Below are positions 1-7,150 of a DNA stretch of 60,398 nucleotides, piece after piece. The position numbers and the translations under genes are program-made. The number at the start of each line of letters is the position of its first letter. Positions within the stretch are counted from its first letter, which is position 1. This DNA is from Acidobacteriota bacterium (GTDB lineage: Bacteria; Acidobacteriota; Terriglobia; Terriglobales; SCQP01): contig SCQP01000017.1 of assembly GCA_004299485.1 (NCBI GenBank), positions 1 to 60,398 of the forward strand, written 5' to 3'. The notes below the pieces were generated by a model. It searched no databases, was not told the DNA's origin, and was given only the letters and a program-made list of their open reading frames with translations.

Positions 1-1903
1 GCAGGTGGAGGATCACGGCGGGCGGGTCGAGGCCGAGGTTGAGGTAGTGATTGCGGCCGCGCCAGAGGCCGCGCGGGCCGGCCAGCAGGTCCTCAACGGC
101 GAAGCTGTCGCCCACGCCGAGCTCTGCGCCGGGAATCTCAATCGGGCCCTCCTGGGCGTGCGCCGGGTCGAGATTCACTCCGACCACTAGAACATCCTCA
201 AAGTCCGGTGAAAAACGCGCGTAGAGCAGGATTTGGGGGTTCTCGGCGTGCAGGAAGCGCAGGCCCTCGATGCGCTGGAGCGCGGCGTGTTCGCGCCGGA
301 TGCGGTTTACCTTCGCAATCCAGTCTTTGATATTGCCGGGCCGGTTCCAGTCCCAGACCTTGAACTGGTACTTCTCCGAATCGGCGTACTCTTCCGTGCC
401 CGGCAGGGCGCGGTTTTCGCATAGCTCGAAGCCGTTGTACATACCCCAGGAAGGGGAAAGGGTCGCCGCCAGCACCAGCCGCTGCAAGAACGCGGGCCGT
501 CCGCCGCGTTGCAGAATCTCGGGCAAGATATCGGGCGTGTTCACAAAAAAGTTGGGCCGGAAATATTCCCGGCTCGGTCCCAGCGCCAGCTCAGTCAGAT
601 AGTCCGCCAGTTCGGGTTTGGTATTGCGCCAGGTGAAGTAGGTGTAGGACTGCGAAAAGCCCAGCTTGGCCAGCCGCTTCATTGGCTTCGGGCGCGTGAA
701 GGCTTCGGCCAGAAACACCACATCGGGATAAGCCGCGCGCACCTCGCGCAGCAGCCACTCCCAGAAGGGAAGGGGCTTGGTATGGGGATTATCCACGCGA
801 AAGATTCGGACTCCGTGGCGCGCCCAGAACAGCAGCAGATCGCGTATGGCTGCGGCTAATTCCGGCGCTGCGGGTCCATCAAAATTCAGCGGGTAAATGT
901 CTTCATACCGCTTGGGCGGATTTTCGGCGTACTGAATGCTGCCGTCGGGCCGGTGATAGAACCACTCCGGATGCTCCATTACCCAGGGATGGTCGGGCGA
1001 GCAATTCAGCGCCAGATCGAGCGCGATCTCGATGCCCTGCGCGGCTGCCGTTGCCAGGAAGTGGTCGAAGTCTTCGATGGTGCCCAGGCCAGGATCGACA
1101 GCATCGTGTCCGCCGGCGGCGTTGCCAATGGCATACGGGCTGCCGGGATCGGCCGCCATGGCACGCAGGGCGTTATTCCGGCCTTTGCGGTTGGTCTGGC
1201 CGACCGGGTGAATGGGCGGCAAATAAATCACATCAAAGCCCATGGCGGCGATTTCGGGCAGCCGGACTTCGCATTCGGCGAAGGTGGCGCTGCGCGTAGG
1301 GTCGGTGCCCTGGGAACGCGCGAACATCTCATACCAGGAGCCAAAGCGCGCCCGCGGCCGTTCCACCAGCACCTGCCACGAGCGCTCCGCCTGCTGTCGT
1401 GCGGTCAAATCGGGCCACTGGCGTTCGGCCGCCAGGACTTCGTCCGCCAGCAGCGCCGCGGCGGTTCGCGCCGCGGCAGCGTCGCGCAGCACCGTGGCAT
1501 CCTCGGGCGCCTGCGCCCGCGCGGCCGTGGCCGTGGCCAGCGCTGCTCCGGCGGTCAGCTCGCTGGCGATGTCCTGTCCCGCCGCCCGCTTGCGTTCCGT
1601 ATCCCGCCGCCAGCTTGCAAAGGCCTCGGTCCAGGCCACAAAACTGAATTCATAGATCCCCAGTTTTGTGACAGTAAAGCTGCCGCGCCAGCGGTCATTC
1701 TCGGGCACGCCCAAGGGCAGCTCCTGCCAGCCGGTCTGTCCTGGCGCTTGCACCCGCAGCGCGGCCGCCAGCACGCCATGCCCGTGCTGATAGATATCGA
1801 CAGCGACGTCAACCTGGTCGCCCAAGGTCCGTTTTACCGCAAATGCACCCGCATCCACGCACGGCGCGATGCATTCCATTACGATAGAACCAGGCTCGGT
1901 CAC
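1..1903 (-). CDS. glgE: Alpha-1,4-glucan:maltose-1-phosphate maltosyltransferase, 3' end cut by window
   Basis: GlgE transfers maltose from maltose-1-phosphate to the non-reducing end of alpha-1,4-glucans in the cytoplasm, the last step of the trehalose to glucan (GlgE) pathway. About 634 residues are visible. An N-terminal beta-sandwich domain (IAPCVDAGAFAVKR region) is followed by a GH13 barrel. The GlgE signature RVDNPHTKP places the nucleophile Asp near residue 371, and LAEAFTRP places the general acid Glu near 400. The C-terminal domain reads up to VVGVNLDPA before the window ends, so perhaps 30-60 residues are missing. I chose the GTG at 1903 because it leaves room for the usual short N-terminus; an in-frame ATG at 1877-1879 is the alternative. 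The gene diverges from otsA. Confidence 0.93.
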   Translation of the reverse strand, partial: MTEPGSIVMECIAPCVDAGAFAVKRTLGDQVDVAVDIYQHGHGVLAAALRVQAPGQTGWQELPLGVPENDRWRGSFTVTKLGIYEFSFVAWTEAFASWRRDTERKRAAGQDIASELTAGAALATATAARAQAPEDATVLRDAAAARTAAALLADEVLAAERQWPDLTARQQAERSWQVLVERPRARFGSWYEMFARSQGTDPTRSATFAECEVRLPEIAAMGFDVIYLPPIHPVGQTNRKGRNNALRAMAADPGSPYAIGNAAGGHDAVDPGLGTIEDFDHFLATAAAQGIEIALDLALNCSPDHPWVMEHPEWFYHRPDGSIQYAENPPKRYEDIYPLNFDGPAAPELAAAIRDLLLFWARHGVRIFRVDNPHTKPLPFWEWLLREVRAAYPDVVFLAEAFTRPKPMKRLAKLGFSQSYTYFTWRNTKPELADYLTELALGPSREYFRPNFFVNTPDILPEILQRGGRPAFLQRLVLAATLSPSWGMYNGFELCENRALPGTEEYADSEKYQFKVWDWNRPGNIKDWIAKVNRIRREHAALQRIEGLRFLHAENPQILLYARFSPDFEDVLVVGVNLDPAHAQEGPIEIPGAELGVGDSFAVEDLLAGPRGLWRGRNHYLNLGLDPPAVILHL

Positions 1904-1936
1904 CGCCGCGGCGGTCCGTCTCCGGGGGCGCGCGGT

Positions 1937-1966
1937 TTGGGTTCGGACCGCTGAGCGTCGTATCAT
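1937..1966 (+). promoter_or_regulatory. Possible otsA promoter, perhaps giving a leaderless mRNA
   Basis: A -10-like TATCAT lies at 1961-1966, with a weak -35-like TTGGGT about 18 bp upstream. Transcription would then start within a few bases of the otsA ATG at 1978. No Shine-Dalgarno sequence precedes that ATG, which fits a leaderless transcript. The assignment is weak and rests on hexamer similarity only. Confidence 0.25.
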
Positions 1967-1977
1967 ATACCAATCTT

Positions 1978-3612
1978 ATGGTGGGTGTGCAACAGATCCT
2001 GCAGGAAGTTACCTCGCTGGAGGGCCGGCGCTTTATCGTGGTCTCCAACCGGCAGCCGTTTGCGCATGTGCGCCATGGCGACAGCATTCGCGTCGAAAAG
2101 CCGCCCAGTGGCCTGACGCTGGCCCTGGAACCCATTGTACAAGCGACGCACGGCACCTGGATCGCATCGTCCAGCGGCGATGCCGATGCCGAGCGCGTCG
2201 ATGACAAAGGCCGGGTGACGACGCCGCCGCCGGGTGTGGAGTACGACTTGCGCCGCATCTTTCTGCCGCCGCGGCTGCAGCAGGACTTCTACACGGGCTT
2301 TGCCAACTCGACGCTTTGGCCGCTCTGCCACATCGCCTATCACCAGCCCCGTTTTGAGGAACGCTGGTGGAAGGCCTTTCTGCAGGCGAATCAGGTTTTT
2401 GCCGATACGGTGGCGGACGAAGTGAACGGGGACTCGGCCATCATCTTCGTGCAGGATTTCCATCTTGCGGTGCTGCCGTTACTGCTGCGCGAGCGCTGCC
2501 CGCAGGCGGTCATCGCCCAGTTCTGGCACATTCCCTGGCCCAATCCCGAAGCCTTCCGCATCTGCCCCTGGCGGCGCGACCTGCTGCGCGGACTGCTGGG
2601 CAATGACCTGCTCGGTTTTCATCTGCCCTACCACTGCAATAACTTCCTGGACACGGTCGACCGTGAGTTGCAGGTGCGGGTCGACCGCGCCGGCAGCGCG
2701 GTGGTGGGCGGGCAGAGCCGCACCAGCGTCGCGGCTTTCCCCATGAGTGTCGACTACCATCACATCCAGCGCGCTTCGCGCGAGCCGGCAGCGGTGCGCG
2801 AAGCCTCGCATCTGCGCCGCGAGTATATCCACAACGGGGACCGCAAGTTGGTGATCAGCGTGGAGCGGCTGGATTACACCAAGGGCATCCGCGAACGGCT
2901 GGAGGCGATTCAGCGCCTGTTCGAGCGCCATCCGGAATGGAAGCGCAAGGTGGATTTCGTCCACATCGCCACCCCCAGCCGGACCACCGTCCGCGCCTAC
3001 CGCGACTACGCGGCCGCGGTCGAGCGCACGGTCGCGCGCGTCAACGCCCTGCACGGCACGCCCGACTGGACGCCCATCCGGCCGCTGCACATCTATGTCG
3101 AGCCGGAAAAGATCTGGCACTGGTACCAGGCGGCCGACGTGGTCATCGTGAGCTCGCTGCATGACGGCATGAATCTGGTCAGCAAGGAGTTCGTGGCGGC
3201 GGCGCGGGAAGACGCGGTGCTGCTGCTGAGCGAGTTTACCGGCGCGGCGCGTTCTTTGCGCGAAGCCGTGCTGATCAATCCCTACGCCACCGACAGCTTT
3301 GCCGATGCCATCGCCGAGGCGCTGGCCATGCCGGAAGTGGAGAGGCGGGAGCGCATGCGGCGGCTGCGCTGGCGGGTGGCGCATTATGATATTGGAGTAT
3401 GGGCGCGGGAGATTTTGCGTGCCATACGGCAGCGCGAATTTGATGCCCAGGATCCCCGCCTTTCTCTCCCTCCCCTCTCCCCCGGCAGTCTCGACGGCAG
3501 CTTCGACGCCGGCAGTGGACGGCGCGGTCCGGGGCAGCGCGTGCTCGATGCCCGGCGGCTGGAGGCAACGGCTGGCCCACGCCTCACGCATCCTCATCGC
3601 CACGGACTTTGA
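1978..3612 (+). CDS. otsA: Trehalose-6-phosphate synthase (GT20)
   Basis: This retaining glycosyltransferase joins UDP-glucose (or another NDP-glucose) to glucose-6-phosphate to give trehalose-6-phosphate. The N-terminus has VVSNRQPF and GTWIASSSGDAD. QDFHLAVLP and FWHIPWPNPEAF follow, corresponding to the HDYHL and HIPFP motifs of the family. VERLDYTKGI (about residues 293-302) and HDGMNLVSKEF (about 394-404) form the donor site. GT20 homology ends near residue 480; the last 60 residues are low-complexity and overlap otsB in another frame, so this tail may be unconserved. A glucosylglycerol-phosphate synthase is a less likely alternative, since a phosphatase of OtsB type follows directly. 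Confidence 0.9.
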   Translation: MVGVQQILQEVTSLEGRRFIVVSNRQPFAHVRHGDSIRVEKPPSGLTLALEPIVQATHGTWIASSSGDADAERVDDKGRVTTPPPGVEYDLRRIFLPPRLQQDFYTGFANSTLWPLCHIAYHQPRFEERWWKAFLQANQVFADTVADEVNGDSAIIFVQDFHLAVLPLLLRERCPQAVIAQFWHIPWPNPEAFRICPWRRDLLRGLLGNDLLGFHLPYHCNNFLDTVDRELQVRVDRAGSAVVGGQSRTSVAAFPMSVDYHHIQRASREPAAVREASHLRREYIHNGDRKLVISVERLDYTKGIRERLEAIQRLFERHPEWKRKVDFVHIATPSRTTVRAYRDYAAAVERTVARVNALHGTPDWTPIRPLHIYVEPEKIWHWYQAADVVIVSSLHDGMNLVSKEFVAAAREDAVLLLSEFTGAARSLREAVLINPYATDSFADAIAEALAMPEVERRERMRRLRWRVAHYDIGVWAREILRAIRQREFDAQDPRLSLPPLSPGSLDGSFDAGSGRRGPGQRVLDARRLEATAGPRLTHPHRHGL

Positions 3613-4375
3613 CGGCACCTTGGCGCCTATAGTGGCGGATCCCGCCGCGGCTTTGCCGCTGCCGGGGATGCTGGACGTCCTGACGGCACTAGCGGCGCGG
3701 CGCGACTTCCGCGTCGCGGTAGTCAGCGGCCGGGCCCTCAGCGACCTGCGGGCGCGCTGCCCCGTACCCGGCTGCTGGTATGTCGGCGGCCACGGCAACG
3801 AGACCACGCCCGGCGCGGGCGATGATCTCGGCCCGCCACCGGCACCGCCACGCGCCCAGGCCATGCGGCGGCGGCTGGCCGAAATTGCCGACTCGATCCG
3901 GGAGCGCTTGCCGCAATGGCCGGGCGTGCGTCTGGAAGCGAAGCCGTATTCGCTGGCGCTGCACTTCCGCCAAGCGCCCCAGTGGGAAGAACCGATTCGC
4001 GAGCTGGTTTCCGGCTATGCCGCCGGAGACGGGTTTCGCACGCTGGCCGGCCGCCAAGTGATCGAATTGTTGCCCGATGACGCGCTCACCAAAGGGCATG
4101 CGCTGGAACGCCTTCTCCGCCGCCTGGGCTGTGATCTGGGGTTCTACTTCGGCGACGATACGACCGATGAGGACGTTTTCCGCCTGTACAACCCACAGCT
4201 TCTGGGCATCAAAGTGGAAAGCCGTGAAAACTCCGCCCCCAGCGCCGCCGACTATGCGGTGGGCTCGCCCCGCGGGGTGCTGCTCGCCCTGCACGAAATT
4301 GCCCAGCTGCGACGGTTGCCGACAACTGCACACGCGGCAAAGAAAAACATGCATAATGAGGCGATTCAGCCGTAG
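3548..4375 (+). CDS. otsB: Trehalose-6-phosphate phosphatase (HAD family)
   Basis: OtsB removes phosphate from trehalose-6-phosphate to release trehalose. HAD motif I is DFDGTLAP near residue 18 of the chosen start, VVSGR is motif II, and YFGDDTTDEDVF is motif IV with the Mg-binding aspartates. The length of about 275 residues is normal. The start is uncertain: ATG 3548 gives a compact N-terminus just before the catalytic motif, while in-frame ATG 3443 adds a Pro/Ala-rich stretch. Either way the gene overlaps the otsA 3' end in the +1 frame (65 bp or more), which suggests translational coupling. Confidence 0.9.
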   Translation: MPGGWRQRLAHASRILIATDFDGTLAPIVADPAAALPLPGMLDVLTALAARRDFRVAVVSGRALSDLRARCPVPGCWYVGGHGNETTPGAGDDLGPPPAPPRAQAMRRRLAEIADSIRERLPQWPGVRLEAKPYSLALHFRQAPQWEEPIRELVSGYAAGDGFRTLAGRQVIELLPDDALTKGHALERLLRRLGCDLGFYFGDDTTDEDVFRLYNPQLLGIKVESRENSAPSAADYAVGSPRGVLLALHEIAQLRRLPTTAHAAKKNMHNEAIQP

Positions 4376-4422
4376 GCTGGTAGTTGCTGGTGCTGTATGC
4401 CGGTGGTCGGAGGGCCGAACAG

Positions 4423-6054
4423 ATGCGCGTTTTCCTGATCTATCCCAAGCGTGACCCGGAGTCGCTGGTCCGCACCCAATTCAGCATGGAACGGGTGCAT
4501 GAGCTGGCGTTCTGGCCCTTGCGCGGCAAGAGCTACGGCCTGCAGTTCAACGGGCTGGAGTCGCTGAGCGCGCTCACGCCGAAATGGGTCGATCTCACCG
4601 TCATTAATGAGAATCTCCGTGACATCGACATGGACGCCAATGTCGATCTGGTCGCCATCACCGTGATGGTGACCAACGCTACGCGGGCCTACCAGATCGC
4701 CGATCATTTCCGTAAACGCGGGGTCAAGGTGGTGATGGGCGGCTATCACCCCTTCATGATTCCCCACAACAGCCTGGCCCACGCCGACGCCATCTGCACC
4801 ACCGAGGCCGAGTACGTCTGGGGGCAAATTCTTACCGACTGCCGTGACGGCAAGTTGCAGCAGATCTACCGGCAGACCGAAAAGACCGACATGATCAAGG
4901 CGCAACATATTCCCCGCGTCAAGCGCTGGGAGTGGTTGCATCAGGTGTCGCTCACGCTGCAGTCCAGCCGCGGCTGCCCCTTCAGTTGCGAGTTCTGCTC
5001 TATCGTGCAGATGCTGGGCCACGACATGCGGTACAAAACGCCCGCGCACCTCACGGAAGAGCTGGAAGTCTATTTCAAGCACGACATCCTCGGCCGCGTC
5101 TTTTACCGGCCCATCTTTTTCGTGGACGACAACATCTTCGGCCACCCGCGCACGGTCAAGGAGATGCTGCGGGCCATCATCAAGCTCAAGAAGAAATATC
5201 CGCATTACCGCGCCGTCTTCGGCTCCCAGATGACCATCAATGTCTATAAGGACAAAGAGGCGCTGGCGCTACTCGAGGAAGCCGGCTTCTACAACATCTT
5301 CATGGGCTTTGAAAGCCAGGATCGCGAGACCCTGAAGGCCTTCAATAAGCTGCACAACATCGCGCACAACTACGACGAAGCGGTCGCGACCCTGCGCGCG
5401 CACGGCATGGAAGCGATCTCCAGTTTCATTTTTGGCACGGACGGCGATACTGAGGCCTGCTTCGACGCCGCCTACGATTTCTTCGACCGCAACAACGTTC
5501 TATATCCGTACTTCAACATTCTCACGCCCACGTCCGACCAGTGGAAGCGATTCCTGGCCGAAGGCCGCATTCTCACCGTCAAGGCCAAGCTCTACGATGC
5601 GCACCACACGGTCTTCGTGCCCATGAAGATGACGCCCCGGCAATTACAGGAGGGCTTCATCAAGCTGGTGTCCAAGACCTTTGATTACAAGAACATCGCC
5701 AAGCGCATGCGGGGGGTTTACCTGGACAGCGGCCGCCGTCAGGCGCGCTTGTCGCTGCCGCTGCCGCTCGAAAAGGCGTTCTATCACAAGCTCCACTTCA
5801 CCCTGGGCATGCAGAACGATCGGGAAGGGCAGAGTTTCATGGAAGAACTGAAACCGCACGTCTGGAGCGGCATGGTTCCCATGGCTTCCGTGCTGCTCCA
5901 GATCGATCAGCACGACTGGGCGGTTCGCAACCGCTTCACCATGGCCGAGCACCGCTACAACCTCGATGTGCCCGCCTGGAAGGACCGGCCGCACGAGGAA
6001 ACGGCGATCGCCGGCGAAGGGCTGGCTTCCGATATTGCGGCCCAGGTGCGGTAA
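4423..6054 (+). CDS. B12-binding-domain radical SAM protein (DUF4070-like C-terminus)
   Basis: The first 150 residues look like a cobalamin-binding Rossmann domain (MRVFLIYPKRDPES, VVMGGYHPF). A radical SAM core with the 4Fe-4S motif GCPFSCEFCS follows at about residues 183-192. The C-terminal part (LYDAHHTVFVPMKMTP) resembles the DUF4070 region of hopanoid and lipid-modifying radical SAM enzymes such as HpnP. A methylase or other C-C bond-forming role is therefore possible, but the substrate cannot be read from sequence. ATG 4423 was chosen because GGAGG lies at 4409-4413, nine bases upstream; an in-frame ATG at 4384 lacks a ribosome site. It follows otsB in the same direction after 47 bp. 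Confidence 0.85.
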   Translation: MRVFLIYPKRDPESLVRTQFSMERVHELAFWPLRGKSYGLQFNGLESLSALTPKWVDLTVINENLRDIDMDANVDLVAITVMVTNATRAYQIADHFRKRGVKVVMGGYHPFMIPHNSLAHADAICTTEAEYVWGQILTDCRDGKLQQIYRQTEKTDMIKAQHIPRVKRWEWLHQVSLTLQSSRGCPFSCEFCSIVQMLGHDMRYKTPAHLTEELEVYFKHDILGRVFYRPIFFVDDNIFGHPRTVKEMLRAIIKLKKKYPHYRAVFGSQMTINVYKDKEALALLEEAGFYNIFMGFESQDRETLKAFNKLHNIAHNYDEAVATLRAHGMEAISSFIFGTDGDTEACFDAAYDFFDRNNVLYPYFNILTPTSDQWKRFLAEGRILTVKAKLYDAHHTVFVPMKMTPRQLQEGFIKLVSKTFDYKNIAKRMRGVYLDSGRRQARLSLPLPLEKAFYHKLHFTLGMQNDREGQSFMEELKPHVWSGMVPMASVLLQIDQHDWAVRNRFTMAEHRYNLDVPAWKDRPHEETAIAGEGLASDIAAQVR

Positions 6055-6063
6055 AAAGGAAGT

Positions 6064-6615
6064 ATGGCGGCCACTTCCTCGAAGATGGTGCCACTCGGCA
6101 CCCCGGCGCCCGATTTTTCTTTACCCGACGTAGTGAGCGGCGAGACCGTGCGACTGGCGGATCTGCCCGCTGATCGTCCGCTGCTGGTGACGTTCCTCAG
6201 CCGGCACTGTCCCTATGTCTGGCACGTCAAAGCCGCGCTGGCGCAACTGGGGCGCGACTACCGCGGGCGGGCCAGCCTTGTGGCCATCAGCGCTAACGAT
6301 GCCCGCGCCTATCCGGAAGACGCGCCCGAGCGGCTGCGCGCCCTGGCGGTCGAGACCGGTTTCAATTTCCCCGTTTGCTATGACGAGCCGCAAACCACGG
6401 CGCGTGCGTATGGGGCCACCTGCACGCCCGATTTCTTTTTATACAATAGCCAGCGCAGACTCGTCTATCGCGGTCAGCTCGATGTCAGCCGCCCGGGCAA
6501 TGGCGTTCCGGTCACTGGCACCGACGTGCGGGCTGCGCTGGAGGCTCTGCTGGCAGGCCAGCCGGTGGCCGCCAGCCAAAGTCCCAGCCTAGGTTGCAAC
6601 ATCAAGTGGAAATGA
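6064..6615 (+). CDS. Thioredoxin-fold redoxin (AhpC/TSA-like)
   Basis: This is a 183-residue cytoplasmic thioredoxin-fold protein without a signal peptide. It has the N-terminal GTPAPDFSLPD strand typical of peroxiredoxins. The redox site is SRHCPYVWHV, with only the first cysteine of a CxxC. CTPDFFLY contains the cis-proline segment, and the C-terminus SLGCNIKWK is a signature of this uncharacterised redoxin family. A single peroxidatic-type cysteine plus distal cysteines suggests thiol peroxidase or reductase activity, but the function is unproven. AAGGAAG sits just before the ATG. The gene starts nine bases after the radical SAM gene and is probably cotranscribed. Confidence 0.82.
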   Translation: MAATSSKMVPLGTPAPDFSLPDVVSGETVRLADLPADRPLLVTFLSRHCPYVWHVKAALAQLGRDYRGRASLVAISANDARAYPEDAPERLRALAVETGFNFPVCYDEPQTTARAYGATCTPDFFLYNSQRRLVYRGQLDVSRPGNGVPVTGTDVRAALEALLAGQPVAASQSPSLGCNIKWK

Positions 6616-6626
6616 TGGCGGGGAAT

Positions 6627-6700
6627 TGGCTGCCGGGCAGGGACTCGAACCCCGATAGGCAGATCCAGAATCTGCTGTCCTACCATTGAACGACCCGGCA
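6627..6700 (-). tRNA. tRNA-Gln (anticodon CTG)
   Basis: The minus strand folds into a cloverleaf. The acceptor TGCCGGG pairs with CCCGGCA, the anticodon stem GCAGA/TCTGC encloses the loop TTCTGGA with anticodon CTG, and the T-arm contains GGTTCGAGTCC. The U1-A72 pair is typical of glutamine tRNAs. The 3' CCA is encoded. The gene is convergent with the redoxin gene. Confidence 0.96.
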
Positions 6701-6713
6701 AGCTCGACGAACA

Positions 6714-6742
6714 ATTATACCGTGACCGCTTAAAGCAAAATC
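6714..6742 (-). promoter_or_regulatory. Promoter of tRNA-Gln
   Basis: On the minus strand a perfect TATAAT (6719-6714) stands about 13 bases before the tRNA 5' end, the spacing expected for a short-leader tRNA transcript. A 17-bp spacer puts the -35 position (GATTTT, 6742-6737) inside the left arm of the inverted-repeat element at 6731-6846. The -10 is convincing; the -35 is weak. Confidence 0.6.
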
Positions 6743-6846
6743 AGCGTTCGCGTATCCCGCATCGGACTGAGGCGTACGGCATTTCCTGATGTCAAAGCCG
6801 CAGGCGGTTCGATCCGCCGGGCCACAGCGATGCTGATTTTGCTTTA
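6731..6846. repeat. 116-bp element with 15-bp perfect inverted ends and a tRNA T-arm-like hairpin
   Basis: TAAAGCAAAATCAGC at 6731-6745 is the exact reverse complement of GCTGATTTTGCTTTA at 6832-6846. These arms are AT-rich in a GC-rich genome. The 86-bp interior contains two further 5-bp stems with 6-nt loops: GGCAT/ATGTC at 6778-6793 and GGCGG-TTCGAT-CCGCC at 6803-6818, which resembles a tRNA T-arm. The right arm carries the stop codon of the zinc-ribbon gene and the left arm overlaps the tRNA-Gln promoter. A structured RNA, a MITE-like insertion or a degenerate tRNA are all possible. I see no second copy in the window. Confidence 0.6.
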
Positions 6847-7122
6847 GCCGGAGTGTTTTCCCCAGCGGTAGCGGCGTTTGCCGCAGCGCCGGCAAGAATA
6901 GGGCCAGAGCATCGCTACGGAGGCCAGGCGGTCACTGACGGTTTCCCGCCGCCGGCGGTCCAGATCGGTGCCGCAGCGCCAGCAGTTCTTCACATGGTAG
7001 ACGGGATTGCGGCGGCCGCAGTGCGTGCAGGCATAGACGATCCGGCATCCCGCCAGTTTTTCACCGAATTTCCGGTGCGTGCGTGCGGTTTCCGCGCTCT
7101 CGCAGTACTTGCAGACTGGCAT
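6844..7122 (-). CDS. Small zinc-ribbon protein, function unknown
   Basis: This protein of about 92 residues carries four CxxC knuckles in order: CKYC near the N-terminus, CTHCG, CWRCG and CRRCG. That is enough for two treble-clef or ribbon zinc sites. It is rich in Arg and has no membrane segment, so nucleic acid or protein binding is plausible but unproven. I prefer ATG 7122 (MPVCKYC); an in-frame ATG at 7158 would overlap the upstream ligase gene by eight bases. It follows the ligase/acyltransferase gene on the same strand and ends inside the inverted-repeat element. Confidence 0.6.
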   Translation of the reverse strand: MPVCKYCESAETARTHRKFGEKLAGCRIVYACTHCGRRNPVYHVKNCWRCGTDLDRRRRETVSDRLASVAMLWPYSCRRCGKRRYRWGKHSG

Positions 7123-7150
7123 GCTTGCGTTGGCGCCTCGTGCTACGGAG

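Noticed and set aside
953-1954. 333-codon open frame on the plus strand
   Set aside because: It lies antisense to glgE, whose catalytic motifs are intact; the frame has an Arg/Gly-rich composition typical of GC-rich antisense shadows.
2479-3864. 461-codon open frame on the minus strand
   Set aside because: It is antisense to otsA/otsB, spans two genes, and shows no domain or ribosome site.
4376-4415. Tenth heptad array between otsB and the radical SAM gene
   Set aside because: GCTGGTAG-like words recur loosely, but no common 7- or 8-bp phase holds for more than two units.
6778-6830. A second, functional tRNA gene inside the inverted-repeat element
   Set aside because: Loops have six instead of seven bases, no 7-bp acceptor stem or CCA is present, and the D-arm is not recognisable.
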